Below are positions 55,302 through 64,000 of a DNA stretch of 64,000 nt, one piece after another. Source of the stretch: JAGTVG01 sp942491935 (GTDB lineage: Bacteria > Bacteroidota > Bacteroidia > Cytophagales > Cyclobacteriaceae); assembly GCA_942491935.1 (NCBI GenBank), contig CALOCZ010000034.1, forward strand, positions 81,777-145,776. Reading direction: 5' to 3'. Under the pieces are notes generated by a model, which saw nothing but the letters and a program-made list of their open reading frames with translations, made no database searches and was not told where the DNA came from. A program made the position numbers and the translations under genes. Each line of letters begins with the position of its first letter. The stretch's first letter is position 1.

Positions 55302-56432
55302 TCAGACTTTTTTCCCCAGTGCAGCCCTCCCGATAAAATTAAATGTCCCCAACAATCCCTCCTTCTCATATAAAATCTTTTTATACATGTCCTTAGAATC
55401 CTTGGGAGGTGTTATTTCCTTTTCCCCTTTCATTAAACTGATGGCCTTGTTTTTACACACCGGTACACAAAGTCCGCATCCTATACAACGATCGAGATTG
55501 ACAACCATATGACTGTTTACCTGGTCAATCGCTTCCATCTGGCAAATATTCTGACAGTCTTCACAGGCATCACATTTCTCAGCCAATATGTCTGCAAAGA
55601 AATTAGAAAGCACAAATTCAGCAGGTTTTTCAAATTTCTTGGCACCGGTAAGAATGCCACAGCAACAACCACAACAAAAACAAATAAAAGAAGGATTCTG
55701 GTTGTTTTCAGGTTGCAAAACCATACCTTCCTTTTTAGCCCTGGTCATCATTTTCATCACTTCTTCCCTCTTCAGTTCCCGTGCCACTCCCCTTCGTACC
55801 ATATGATTAGCAGAATGTTCCAAAATCAGGCATGTCTCTCTAACATCTGTCTGTTTACAAGGGGTTCCCATCTTATCCCTGGCCTGCCGGCAAACACAAT
55901 TCATAACAGCAAAAGGTCCTGGAGATTTATTTACAATTTCCTTTAGACTATCATAATTGCCAATATGAAATTCAGGATCAATTTTTACGTTTACCGGAAT
56001 TGTCCGCATCTGTTTTGTGTCAGTGCTTACAAATTCCGCCGCGAAGGCTTCATCTTCATAAGCAAAAAAATCTTCTGCAAGACCCTTAGTCACCCGGTCA
56101 ACCTGAAATTCAAACATGCCAATAGCCAAAGGAACCCGGTGATAAAGCCTTGTGGGATCCTTGCTGCTCTTTCTTCTGCCCATGATAGACCCCTTTTTTG
56201 CCAGGTTATCCAAATGATCTTTTAATGTCTGAATGCTGATATCTCCTTTTTTAAATCGCTTATGGATCTTCGCAGCGGTTTCAGGAAGCAAACTAAGGTT
56301 TACAGCCACTTTTGCCTCCTCCTCGGTAAAAAGATGCTTAAGCAATCGCAATTCTACACCAGATTTTGTGGCTGGAAAACCTACCGGCGCTCTGTTGAAG
56401 TGTTTCTGGAGTTGACGATATATATCTTCCAT
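55302..56432 (-). CDS. HTH-like plus double-ferredoxin protein with cysteine-rich centre
   Basis: A 376-residue protein of unusual layout. Residues 1-100 are helical with a winged-helix-like segment (ETAAKIHKRFKKGDISIQTL). The middle has many cysteines: C179 and C181, C192, C201, and a dense cluster, FICFCCGCCCGIL, with six Cys in eight residues (251-258). The C-terminus is a bacterial 2x4Fe-4S ferredoxin (CDACEDCQNICQMEA, C287-297; CIGCGLCVPVCKNKA, C316-326). It may be a redox-responsive or electron-transfer protein. I do not know a characterised member; the role is inference. Confidence 0.75.
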   Translation of the reverse strand: MEDIYRQLQKHFNRAPVGFPATKSGVELRLLKHLFTEEEAKVAVNLSLLPETAAKIHKRFKKGDISIQTLKDHLDNLAKKGSIMGRRKSSKDPTRLYHRVPLAIGMFEFQVDRVTKGLAEDFFAYEDEAFAAEFVSTDTKQMRTIPVNVKIDPEFHIGNYDSLKEIVNKSPGPFAVMNCVCRQARDKMGTPCKQTDVRETCLILEHSANHMVRRGVARELKREEVMKMMTRAKKEGMVLQPENNQNPSFICFCCGCCCGILTGAKKFEKPAEFVLSNFFADILAEKCDACEDCQNICQMEAIDQVNSHMVVNLDRCIGCGLCVPVCKNKAISLMKGEKEITPPKDSKDMYKKILYEKEGLLGTFNFIGRAALGKKV

Positions 56433-56653
56433 GATGATGTAATTTATTGAATATCAGGACGAAAGCATAATTTAATAAAAAAATAAATCACTAAAAATGA
56501 TATTTCTACATATATTTTGGCAATCGTTTACTTAAAGCTCTATGATAATATTTAGGCCAAATTTTTTAAGAAAAATCATTAAATACTTCTATGATATATA
56601 AAAATTGAATTGATTAGGATATAAATAATTCTTAAATCTGATTTGAAGAAAAG

Positions 56654-57592
56654 ATGAAAATAGTCTTCCTTGACAAAAGTACTGTTGGCAATGTTTCCAA
56701 TCTTAAATTAATTAATGAATTTGGAGAAGTAGTATGTTATGATGAGACCTCTGCTGACCAGACGATTGATAGATCATCAGGCGCTGATATCATCATAACC
56801 AATAAAGTGATAATAGATAAAAAGGTGATGGATGCCAATCCGGACATCAAGCTTATTTGTATAGCTGCAACAGGCATGAACAATGTAGACCTTGATTATG
56901 CTGCCGAAAAAGGAATCGTGGTTAAAAATGTTTCAGGATATTCTACGTTCTCGGTGACTCAATCTACCTTTGCCATGCTGTTTTCTTTAATTAATTCAAT
57001 ACACTATTATGACAATTATGTAAAATCAGGCTCATATTCTAAAAGCCCAATTTTTACTCATCATGATCGTGAATTTGCAGAGATTAAGGGAAAAACTTTC
57101 GGGATTATTGGATTGGGCGTTATAGGACAATCAGTGGCAAAGATAGCAGATGCTTTCGGATGTAAAGTGGTATACTATTCTACTTCCGGGAATAATACAA
57201 GCCAACCATACCCATGTCTGAAACTGGATGAATTACTTTCTAAATCAGACATTATATCCATACATGCCCCTTTAAATGAAAAAACAAATAATCTCATAGA
57301 CCTGGGCAGATTGAAAACCATGAAATCAACTGCAGTTTTGATCAATGCTGGACGGGGAAATATCGTAAATGAAGAGGACCTTGCTTTTGCAATTGATCAT
57401 GAGATAATTGCAGGAGCAGCTTTGGATGTATTTGGACAGGAACCTATACAAGCCGATAATCCTTTATTAAAAGTCCAGAATACTGAAAATTTAATCATGG
57501 TTCCGCATATTGCATGGGCCAGTAAAGAATCCAGAGAAACGCTAATAAAAGGTATTTATCAGAATATTTCGGAATTTATGGAGCATGTTTAG
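56654..57592 (+). CDS. D-2-hydroxyacid dehydrogenase
   Basis: A 312-residue NAD-dependent dehydrogenase. The Rossmann motif GIIGLGVIGQSVAKIADAFG is near residue 150, the catalytic Arg region is NAGRGNIVNEEDL, and the catalytic His is in MVPHIAWAS. The substrate is a 2-hydroxy acid such as glycerate or lactate and cannot be fixed. The gap upstream (56433-56653) is A/T rich without a clear motif. Confidence 0.88.
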   Translation: MKIVFLDKSTVGNVSNLKLINEFGEVVCYDETSADQTIDRSSGADIIITNKVIIDKKVMDANPDIKLICIAATGMNNVDLDYAAEKGIVVKNVSGYSTFSVTQSTFAMLFSLINSIHYYDNYVKSGSYSKSPIFTHHDREFAEIKGKTFGIIGLGVIGQSVAKIADAFGCKVVYYSTSGNNTSQPYPCLKLDELLSKSDIISIHAPLNEKTNNLIDLGRLKTMKSTAVLINAGRGNIVNEEDLAFAIDHEIIAGAALDVFGQEPIQADNPLLKVQNTENLIMVPHIAWASKESRETLIKGIYQNISEFMEHV

Positions 57593-57599
57593 TAATGAT

Positions 57600-58670
57600 T
57601 CAATCATGGATTTCATCTGGCAGGACTTTTTCTTTGGTTCCTTTATCCAGGCTGAAGGTAAAAACAGATCCAATACCTACTTTACTTTCTACATAGATCT
57701 TTTTGTTATGCGCTTCTAATATATGCTTAACAATTGCAAGTCCAAGACCAATCCCTCCCCTATCTTTAGCCCGGCTTTTTTCAACCCTGTAAAACCTTTC
57801 AAAGATACGGTTAATATCCTCCCGCGGTATGCCTACCCCATTATCCTGTACAACGATACTAATAGATTCCCCTTCGTTCTTTAGTGCAACAGTAATCTCA
57901 CTTCCCGTCTCTTTCGTATAATTGATCGCATTAGAGATCAAGTTTAGCAGAACCTGAAATATTTTCTGTTTATCGGCATAGGCATAAACATCAAATTGAC
58001 TGTCATTACTGAATCCCAATTTCAATGATTTCTTATCTGCTTTACTCTCAAGTTGATCGAATACTTCCTGCACAAGGTTATGCATATTAAAATGCGTATA
58101 TGTCATTTTAATAGTTCCTGTTTCCATCTGGGAGATAACCAGGAGGTCCTGTACCAGCTTATCCAGTCTGGAAAGGCTTTTTCCGGCTTTTTTCAAAAAC
58201 CTGTTCCTTACATTTTTATCGCTGATTGCACCATCCAGGAGGGTATGGATAAATCCCTGAGCTGCAAACAACGGTGTTTTTAATTCATGAGAAACATCTG
58301 CCAAAAATTCCTTCCTGTACGATTCCATTTTTTTAAGTTCCTTAATCTCTTCCTCTTTAAATTTTGTATATCGCGATATTTCCTTACTCAATTTCTTGAT
58401 TGGATTGTTTGGCTTTTCAACCTCTTCTATTGAAAGACTAAGATCCTCATCCGTGATTTTCTCAAGCAGTTGATTAATTCGTTTTATCTCATTAAAAATA
58501 AAATACCTGTATGTGAGATAGATTAAAAGATAGGCAATAGAAAAGGAAATAATACCTGCGACAACCAGGGCCGCCAATGGCACTTCTTCAAATAAGGTAA
58601 GAAAGGCAACCGTTATGAAGGAAATAGTGGTACCTAATAATAAGGCTACCGCCCTTGCGCTCGAGAACAT
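57600..58670 (-). CDS. Sensor histidine kinase (PhoR-type)
   Basis: A 356-residue kinase with two N-terminal hydrophobic segments (AVALLLGTTISFITVAFLTL; AALVVAGIISFSIAYLLIYL), a HAMP-like linker, the H-box DVSHELKTPLFAAQGFIHTL with the phospho-acceptor His, and the ATP-binding core (LVQDLLVISQMETG; LLNLISNAINYTKE; NGVGIPREDINRIFERFYRV; GGIGLGLAIVKHILEAH). The periplasmic loop is short, so the signal may be sensed in the membrane. It lies 2 bp after its response regulator. Confidence 0.93.
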   Translation of the reverse strand: MFSSARAVALLLGTTISFITVAFLTLFEEVPLAALVVAGIISFSIAYLLIYLTYRYFIFNEIKRINQLLEKITDEDLSLSIEEVEKPNNPIKKLSKEISRYTKFKEEEIKELKKMESYRKEFLADVSHELKTPLFAAQGFIHTLLDGAISDKNVRNRFLKKAGKSLSRLDKLVQDLLVISQMETGTIKMTYTHFNMHNLVQEVFDQLESKADKKSLKLGFSNDSQFDVYAYADKQKIFQVLLNLISNAINYTKETGSEITVALKNEGESISIVVQDNGVGIPREDINRIFERFYRVEKSRAKDRGGIGLGLAIVKHILEAHNKKIYVESKVGIGSVFTFSLDKGTKEKVLPDEIHD

Positions 58671-58672
58671 TA

Positions 58673-59362
58673 TCAGGAAGTTTCGAACTTATAACCTACT
58701 CCTTTAAGGGTTGAAATATAACCCTCTCCTATTTTCTCACGGACTTTCCGGATATGAACATCTACTGTTCTGGCCAAAACGTATACATCTGAGCCCCAGA
58801 TATTCTGGAGTAGTTCGTCCCTGGTATGAACCTTGTTTGGATTTTGCGCTAGATAAAACAACAACTCGAATTCCTTTTTGGGTAAAGTAATATTTTTATC
58901 CTTCTGGGTAACTGTATAACTTGATTTATCAATAACAAGGTCATTGATCATTATAGTCAATTTCTCATTTTTATCAGATTTTTTTCTTCTGAAAAGGGCA
59001 CTTATACGGCTCATAAGAGCCCTGGGTTTGATAGGCTTTACGATATAATCGTCAGCTCCCACATCAAAGGCAGCTATCTCGGAATATTCTTCTGCTCGGG
59101 CAGTGAGAAATAGAATAAAGGTATGTTGAAGGTCTGGTAACTCCCTGAGTTGGCGGCAGGTCTCTACACCATCCTGGTTGGGCATCATGATATCGAGTAC
59201 CACCAGATCTGGGATATATGACTTTGCTATTTCTACAGCCTTTATACCATTAGAAGCTGTTTTTACATCAAATCCCTCTTTTTGAAGGTTGTATTTAAGT
59301 AATTCAAGGATATCCTCCTCATCGTCCACTACCAATACCTTATACCCTCCTTTAGAGCCCAT
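58673..59362 (-). CDS. Response regulator (OmpR/PhoB-type)
   Basis: A 229-residue regulator: receiver domain with DDEEDILELLKYNLQKEGFD, phospho-acceptor Asp in LVVLDIMMPNQDG and the Lys in DDYIVKPIKPRAL, then a winged-helix domain (FELLFYLAQNPNKVHTRDEL; VYVLARTVDVHIRKVREKIG; STLKGVGYKF). It is first in the two-gene operon with the kinase. Confidence 0.95.
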   Translation of the reverse strand: MGSKGGYKVLVVDDEEDILELLKYNLQKEGFDVKTASNGIKAVEIAKSYIPDLVVLDIMMPNQDGVETCRQLRELPDLQHTFILFLTARAEEYSEIAAFDVGADDYIVKPIKPRALMSRISALFRRKKSDKNEKLTIMINDLVIDKSSYTVTQKDKNITLPKKEFELLFYLAQNPNKVHTRDELLQNIWGSDVYVLARTVDVHIRKVREKIGEGYISTLKGVGYKFETS

Positions 59363-59472
59363 AATATTGAATTATTTTTGAAAGGCTAAATTTATACAGA
59401 AATGCAATCTTTAAAAATAAACAATCAAAATTTAATAAAAACTTAATGTTAAAATTGAAAATTTTAAAAAAT

Positions 59473-60501
59473 CTATCGCCCAAATTGATTTTTCAATTCC
59501 TTAATATATTCAGCCAGATTTCCCTGATGCTTGGTCTCCAAAGCTTTTTCAAATGTACTCTGTCCTCCTCTATACCGCAGGAATGACATAAAAAATGTAT
59601 TATCAGGTTTAAAATCATTGAAATAATCCACATATCTCAAGGTGTAAAACGGCAAATCCTGAGATCCAGACATGAACTCTTCAATGGCATTTTTCTTTAA
59701 TTCCAGTTTAGTTTCATAAGTCATATCTGTATTAAATGATTTGTATAGACTATCGAGCTTTGCAGCGCCTTCCAATACATAAGTTGTAAAAATTCTATGA
59801 TCTCTGATTTTGGTATTATAAAGATCAAGTTCGGGAGAGGACTTACCATATTTTTCTATTAAAAATAGCCTGGCTCCTTCATTGCCAATAAAACTAGCCA
59901 GGTTTTCATTGAATTCCAGACTGTCTTTGATAAATATTGTGCCGTGTGTTAATTCATGAATGATCAGGTCGGACAATGATCCTACATCCCGGTTCAACAT
60001 ATTCGAAAGGATAGGATCTTTAAGAATACCCAGGGTTGACCAGCCTCCCGCAGTACGGATATTTGCATCCAATCCTTCTTCACGAAGCCTATCCCTTTCT
60101 GCTTCAGCCATATCGTATCTGAAAAATCCCTTGTAGGAAAAACTGCCAAGGACTGGAAATCCCCATTTGTAAGACTCCAATTCAAAGGGTTCACAGGCAG
60201 AGACTACCCACATCAGTTCTCTTTCATGTTGATCATAATATGTCGTATAGTTTTTTTCCCCTTTAAGGCCCAACTCTTCGATAGCATATTTTTTGACTTC
60301 TTTGACAATCTTCAACTTTGATTTTAATGAGTCCGGGAAATCTTTATCAGCCATAAGCTCCTCTACGGGACGTGCGTTCATGATAATCTCAAGTTGCCCC
60401 TTGGCTTGTACATAAGCATAATATACCAGCTCATGTTTTATGATGAGGAATAAAGCAATTAGCAGGAGGCTTGCATACAAGAAAATTTTTCTCCTGCTCA
60501 C
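59473..60501 (-). CDS. Predicted aminopeptidase (COG4324-type gluzincin)
   Basis: A 342-residue protein with one N-terminal hydrophobic segment (IFLYASLLLIALFLIIKHEL) and the zinc motif HELTH followed by NENLASFIGNEGA, giving a HExxH plus Glu gluzincin. TYYDQHERELMWVVSA and SYKGFFRY precede it. It is expected to sit at the periplasmic face. It overlaps the following barrel gene by four bases and is transcribed after it. Confidence 0.8.
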   Translation of the reverse strand: MSRRKIFLYASLLLIALFLIIKHELVYYAYVQAKGQLEIIMNARPVEELMADKDFPDSLKSKLKIVKEVKKYAIEELGLKGEKNYTTYYDQHERELMWVVSACEPFELESYKWGFPVLGSFSYKGFFRYDMAEAERDRLREEGLDANIRTAGGWSTLGILKDPILSNMLNRDVGSLSDLIIHELTHGTIFIKDSLEFNENLASFIGNEGARLFLIEKYGKSSPELDLYNTKIRDHRIFTTYVLEGAAKLDSLYKSFNTDMTYETKLELKKNAIEEFMSGSQDLPFYTLRYVDYFNDFKPDNTFFMSFLRYRGGQSTFEKALETKHQGNLAEYIKELKNQFGR

Positions 60502-61640
60502 TTTCTTCTCTTTTTGTTAAGCAAAAAATCTGTATTATACCTTAAGAAGAGCACCTCCATATGATCAAGAGTACTATTCCCAAAATCATAAACTGGTTCA
60601 AATCGAAATGCAAGTGACAAACCACCATTGAAATCCATTTCATACATAAATCTCAAAAATAATAATTCCCTGTCTTCTTCAATATATCCACTGCTTGAGT
60701 AATCCCAGGCTACGGATTGATATACCGGCGTACCTTGTGGGGCTATAAATTTATTGCCATTCCAATAGGAGATCATCAGTTCAAACCACTTAAATTTTCC
60801 TGAAACATTTGCAAAAAATCCTTGACCCTGACTAAAAGGCAAATCAACAGGATCGTCCCCGGTAAAATAATCTGCATAATAATTATCTGTACGTATCTCC
60901 TTAAGCCATGAGATGTTATGCATTGGAAATACAAGGCTAAAGCCCAGTGCAGCGTTAAAATAAGTTATCGCCGGATTTGGATTTGTATCTATCTCACCAC
61001 CATAGTGTTTAGCCAGGAACTGAACCGGCAATTCAACCTGAAATTTTTCAGAATCATATATCAGGTAGTTAAAAGATAAGCCTACGTTAAATTCTTCCTG
61101 TTGAGGGTCTCCAAAATCAATCATATTCACCCAATCCAGCCAGACATCTAAAAACAACCTCTCACTTGTCCATTTAAATTGGACACCATCTTCTATCCTT
61201 CGATTAACTACATTTTGGAGATAATAAAGGGGTTCAATTAAGCGATGAGACGCTGCTCCTTCTATCGAACCAAATAAAAACGCAAAATTCTTTCGTTTAT
61301 ATTTAAGTGTAAGGATCGGACGGATATCTGCAAAAGAACTATCACCAAAATCCTTCATGAAATATCCCCCAACATCAAGCCGAATACTATTTGAAGGGTA
61401 ATAACTGAAGTAAGGTTTAAACTGGTAACCAAACAAGGTATAACCAGCTGCAATATCGGTAGCATATTCATTATTCCAGAAATATCCGGAGACGTCAAAT
61501 CCAAATTTAATAGCCCCGGAATCAGACTCCTGGATAGGGTATTTATCAGAAAAAATCTCGTTGTCTAATTGCCCGTATGTGTATAAAAATGCACATTGAC
61601 AAAAGGCATAGATAAGGACAAAAGACTTCTTCATTTTCAT
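60498..61640 (-). CDS. Predicted outer-membrane beta-barrel protein
   Basis: A 380-residue exported protein with a signal peptide (MKMKKSFVLIYAFCQCAFLY, cleaved near TYGQ). The mature part alternates aromatic and polar strands (FGFDVSGYFWNNEYA; YQFKPYFSYYPSNSIRLDV; FQVELPVQFLAKHYGG; GLSLAFRFEPVYDFG), which suggests a barrel of about 14 or more strands. It is the first gene of the pair with the aminopeptidase and divergent from recA. Confidence 0.65.
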   Translation of the reverse strand: MKMKKSFVLIYAFCQCAFLYTYGQLDNEIFSDKYPIQESDSGAIKFGFDVSGYFWNNEYATDIAAGYTLFGYQFKPYFSYYPSNSIRLDVGGYFMKDFGDSSFADIRPILTLKYKRKNFAFLFGSIEGAASHRLIEPLYYLQNVVNRRIEDGVQFKWTSERLFLDVWLDWVNMIDFGDPQQEEFNVGLSFNYLIYDSEKFQVELPVQFLAKHYGGEIDTNPNPAITYFNAALGFSLVFPMHNISWLKEIRTDNYYADYFTGDDPVDLPFSQGQGFFANVSGKFKWFELMISYWNGNKFIAPQGTPVYQSVAWDYSSSGYIEEDRELLFLRFMYEMDFNGGLSLAFRFEPVYDFGNSTLDHMEVLFLRYNTDFLLNKKRRK

Positions 61641-61693
61641 ATATCAGGCAATATAAACCCTTCTATTAAAATTTAAAATCTTTTGCTTTGTTT

Positions 61694-61733
61694 GTACAAT
61701 TTAATTGTTGCTAATTGTGATCATAAATTGTAC
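61694..61733 (+). promoter_or_regulatory. Perfect 9-bp inverted repeat upstream of recA
   Basis: GTACAATTT (61694-61702) and AAATTGTAC (61725-61733) form a perfect inverted repeat with a 22-bp spacer, 37 bp before the recA start. The left arm itself contains the palindrome TTGTACAA (61692-61699). This could be the operator of a damage-responsive repressor. Confidence 0.5.
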
Positions 61734-61769
61734 TTTCACATCTTCAACCATTTTACTACTATTAAAATT

Positions 61770-62780
61770 ATGAGTGATCAAGAACAAAAATTAAAAGCCC
61801 TTCAACTCACTATCGACAAGCTCGATAAAACTTATGGGAAGGGGACAATCATGAAGCTCAGCGATGATCAGATTATGGATGTCCCTGCTATTTCAACCGG
61901 CTCCCTGGGTTTGGACATCGCTCTTGGTATCGGGGGGATTCCCCGTGGCCGAATTACTGAGATCTATGGTCCTGAATCCTCAGGGAAAACAACTCTGGCT
62001 ATGCATTGCATTGCAGAGGCACAGAAGAAAGGCGGTATAGCCGCTTTCATCGATGCTGAACATGCTTTTGACAAGACTTACGCTGAAAAGTTAGGCATTG
62101 ATACTGAAAATCTGTTGATTTCTCAACCTGATAATGGAGAACAAGCTCTTGAAATTACAGAGCATCTTATTCGTTCAGGAGCCATAGATATCATCGTAAT
62201 TGATTCTGTGGCGGCGCTAGTACCACGGGGAGAACTTGAAGGAGAAATGGGCGACAGCAAAATGGGATTACAAGCCCGTTTGATGTCCCAGGCATTGAGG
62301 AAACTAACAGGGACCATAAGCAAGACCAAATGTTCCTGCATCTTTATAAACCAGTTGAGAGAGAAGATCGGGGTGATGTTTGGAAACCCTGAAACTACCA
62401 CAGGCGGTAATGCCTTGAAGTTCTACTCTTCAGTTCGACTGGATATACGAAGGATTGGACAGATCAAAGAAAGTGCAGACAATATTCTTGGTAACCGGAC
62501 CCGGGTCAAGGTGGTCAAGAACAAAGTAGCCCCGCCATTCAAGGTAGTTGAATTTGACATAATGTATGGTTTAGGGATCTCAAAAGTAGGAGAGATCATC
62601 GACCTGGGTGTTGAACTCAATGTGATTCAAAAATCAGGTTCCTGGTTTTCCTATATGGACAACAAACTTGGGCAAGGACGGGACTCCGTCAAAGCCCTGC
62701 TATTGGACAATCCTGAACTTCTTGAAGAACTTGAATTGAAGATAAAAGGAAAGCTTGATGGCGACACCGAAGAGAATTGA
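61770..62780 (+). CDS. recA: Recombinase RecA
   Basis: The protein has 336 residues from the ATG at 61770 (MSDQEQKLKALQLTIDKLDK), which is the family start; the open frame upstream is not conserved. It contains GPESSGKTTLAMHCIAEAQK (P-loop), AFIDAEHAFD, VIDSVAALVPRGELEGEMGD, TGGNALKFYSSVRLDIRRIG and the end AKRKL-type region ELELKIKGKL. It forms filaments on single-stranded DNA for homologous recombination and SOS induction. Confidence 0.97.
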   Translation: MSDQEQKLKALQLTIDKLDKTYGKGTIMKLSDDQIMDVPAISTGSLGLDIALGIGGIPRGRITEIYGPESSGKTTLAMHCIAEAQKKGGIAAFIDAEHAFDKTYAEKLGIDTENLLISQPDNGEQALEITEHLIRSGAIDIIVIDSVAALVPRGELEGEMGDSKMGLQARLMSQALRKLTGTISKTKCSCIFINQLREKIGVMFGNPETTTGGNALKFYSSVRLDIRRIGQIKESADNILGNRTRVKVVKNKVAPPFKVVEFDIMYGLGISKVGEIIDLGVELNVIQKSGSWFSYMDNKLGQGRDSVKALLLDNPELLEELELKIKGKLDGDTEEN

Positions 62781-62849
62781 TTGGATTAGAACAGTATGAA
62801 TTAATCCTATTAAAAGACGAGGATTGATCTTATCTAAATAGTATGATAC

Positions 62850-62884
62850 GGCCCCGCAAAATGTGGGGCCATTTTTCGTTTTTC
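62850..62884 (+). terminator. Intrinsic terminator after recA
   Basis: An 8-bp stem GGCCCCGC / GTGGGGCC (62850-62857 and 62863-62870, with one G-U pair) is followed by ATTTTTCGTTTTT. Confidence 0.85.
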
Positions 62885-62908
62885 ATAGCCCCCTTAACAC
62901 GATTCCAA

Positions 62909-63040
62909 TTAAGAACCTATCTCGCCTCTTATTTACTCAAAGCTCCCTGGAAAACATATTGACAAGAAGAGGTATAAGCACTGATCTTTTCGATGATCAT
63001 ATGGTTTTTATAAAGTTTACTTCTAAGATAGGTTTCTTAA
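62909..63040. repeat. Short element with imperfect terminal inverted repeats (possible MITE)
   Basis: ATTAAGAACCTATCT on the left and, as reverse complement, ATTAAGAAACCTATCTT on the right border about 130 bp of noncoding sequence between recA and the MacB-type gene. The two arms match except for one inserted base. A frame of 83 codons spans it but starts inside the terminator hairpin and is not supported. No transposase is present. Confidence 0.35.
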
Positions 63041-63119
63041 TACAATCTCAAAATTTAAGCTTTCGTAATAAAATGAATTTCAAGATTTATCGACGAGAAA
63101 ATAAAATGGAATAAAATAC

Positions 63120-64000
63120 CTAATTAGTCCGTATAGCAATCACAGGATCAAGTCGTGCGGCCAGCGCTGCAGGGACAATACCTGACACCATCCCAATAAT
63201 ACTTGATACACCAAGTCCCAAAATAATGTTCTTGACACTTAACATAAGTTCAAGGGATCCTGTAGGCACTAAAATCGTAATCAGATAGACCAGAAAAAGT
63301 CCGATTGCACCTCCCAGTAAACTAAGGAATACTGCTTCAAAGAGGAATTGAAAAAGAATGAAATAGTTTTTAGCACCAAGTGATTTCTGTATGCCTATCA
63401 CATGTGTTCTTTCTTTAACTGAGACAAACATAATATTGGCAATTCCAAACCCTCCAACCAGGATTGAAAAGCTGCCAATCACCCAACCGGCTATACCGAT
63501 CACATCAAATGTAGCCCCTATAATATTTGCGAATGCTTCAGGCCGGTTTAGGGCAAAATTATCCTCCTGAATTGGCCTGAGGCCCCGTCGACTCCGCATA
63601 TAACCTCGTATCTCGTTTTCCAGCTTAACAAGTCCAACATCCTCATCACTACCTTTAACAGATATTTATAGATTCTATTCCCCATCTACGGCCGCTGTAA
63701 TACAACTTCTTAAATCCAGTATAGGGTATTATGCAAAAATCATCATTACTTGGTGCATCGATCAGGTTTTCTCCCTGCCGTTTCATTACCCCAATTACAG
63801 TGAACTTCAATCCTTTGATACTGATCTGTTTCCCGATGGGATCTTTATCACCAAAAACACCTGAGGCTATTTCCGCACCCAGAATAGCAACGTTATTCCC
63901 GAAATTTATTTCAGAGGGAGAAAAATATCTTCCTTTTTCCACAGGGGTTTCATATACATCAATTGCAGCCATAAGTTACACCTTTAAGAGGGCAGTCCCT
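63120..64000 (-). CDS. MacB-type ABC transporter permease, C-terminal part, frameshifted and cut by window edge
   Basis: The visible part is the C-terminal half of a MacB-like permease. The MacB periplasmic core is seen at 63655-63972 (YFSPSEINFGNNVAILGAEI, FGDKDPIGKQISIKGLKFTV), then the FtsX-type membrane domain (GVGGFGIANIMFVSVKERT-like stretch; SLLGGAIGLFLVYLI; GIVPAALAARLDPVIAIR). The frame breaks at about 63650 and again near 63973, where upstream sequence continues in other frames. The start is beyond the window. These transporters export macrolides, peptides or lipoproteins. Errors in sequence are the likely cause of the breaks. Confidence 0.8.

Noticed and set aside
62863..63114. 83-codon plus-strand frame downstream of recA
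   Set aside because: It begins inside the recA terminator hairpin, spans the possible MITE and has no recognisable composition or motif of a protein.
1..64000. CRISPR arrays, tRNA and rRNA genes, full insertion sequences, phage genes
   Set aside because: None was seen on reading both strands: no regularly spaced repeats, no tRNA-like stretches in the gaps, no transposase or integrase motifs.

Overview
The window reads as a chromosomal segment of a Bacteroidota bacterium. The evidence is a low G+C, lipoprotein- and beta-barrel-rich gene set, -7 promoter boxes of the TAnnTTTG type (two with a TTG 19-20 bp upstream), a rplM-rpsI-rpsB-tsf operon, PD40/OmpA proteins, a xylose isomerase/xylulokinase pair and several GH29 fucosidase-like genes. 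No rRNA, tRNA, CRISPR array, intact insertion sequence or SusC/SusD pair was seen. Genus or family cannot be fixed from the sequence alone.

Layout. 0-7 kb (minus strand): the 5' two-thirds of metH behind a SAM-I riboswitch, ppk1, gyrB and a CoA-binding protein; ppk1 and gyrB are riddled with one-base indels that look like homopolymer base-calling errors. 7-11.6 kb (plus): an ECF sigma factor with a membrane-anchored partner, a Spy-like periplasmic protein and a beta-barrel, then an App1-type phosphatase and another barrel. 11.6-15.5 kb: an OmpH/Skp-like protein, a rhomboid protease, a sugar:H+ symporter, and a GroES-like protein directly behind a thioredoxin-glutaredoxin fusion. 15.7-23.4 kb (minus): three paralogous discoidin-like/PD40/OmpA proteins plus a short OmpA protein; the middle copy is broken and a tandem duplication is visible. 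23.5-34.8 kb (minus): xylBA, folA, the ribosomal protein operon, an RluA-type pseudouridine synthase, NUDIX, DinB, TM2 and DUF2752 proteins, and proBA. 34.8-45.8 kb: a carbohydrate-related region with four GH29-type genes, DUF1080, DUF1349, PHP, SMP-30 and Gfo/Idh/MocA proteins and a PadR regulator. 45.9-52.8 kb (plus): a haem-binding lipoprotein, then an apparent sulfur-redox operon with a Tat-exported molybdoenzyme, a four-cluster ferredoxin, an NrfD-type membrane subunit, two half-size YeeE/YedE sulfur transporters and two membrane-anchored rhodanese-like proteins. 52.8-64 kb: a sterol-desaturase-like hydroxylase, miaA-mobA, an HTH/ferredoxin protein, a 2-hydroxyacid dehydrogenase, a PhoR/PhoB-type two-component pair, a metallo-aminopeptidase with a beta-barrel partner, recA, and part of a MacB-type permease with frameshifts.

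How the genes work together. The molybdoenzyme operon probably reduces or oxidises an inorganic sulfur compound such as polysulfide or thiosulfate at the periplasmic face and passes electrons through the ferredoxin and NrfD subunits; the YeeE/YedE halves would move sulfur across the membrane, and mobA 2 kb away supplies the Mo cofactor. The two rhodaneses both lack the catalytic cysteine. One has no cysteine at all, and the other carries its only cysteine in a Gly-Gly-Cys-Ser C-terminus. This is the most unusual feature of the window. The three tandem GH29-type genes show stepwise loss of conserved active-site histidines. Several frame breaks (ppk1, gyrB, xylA, the PHP gene, the MacB-type gene) are best explained as sequence errors, while the broken OmpA copy, which also carries an amber codon, may be a real pseudogene.
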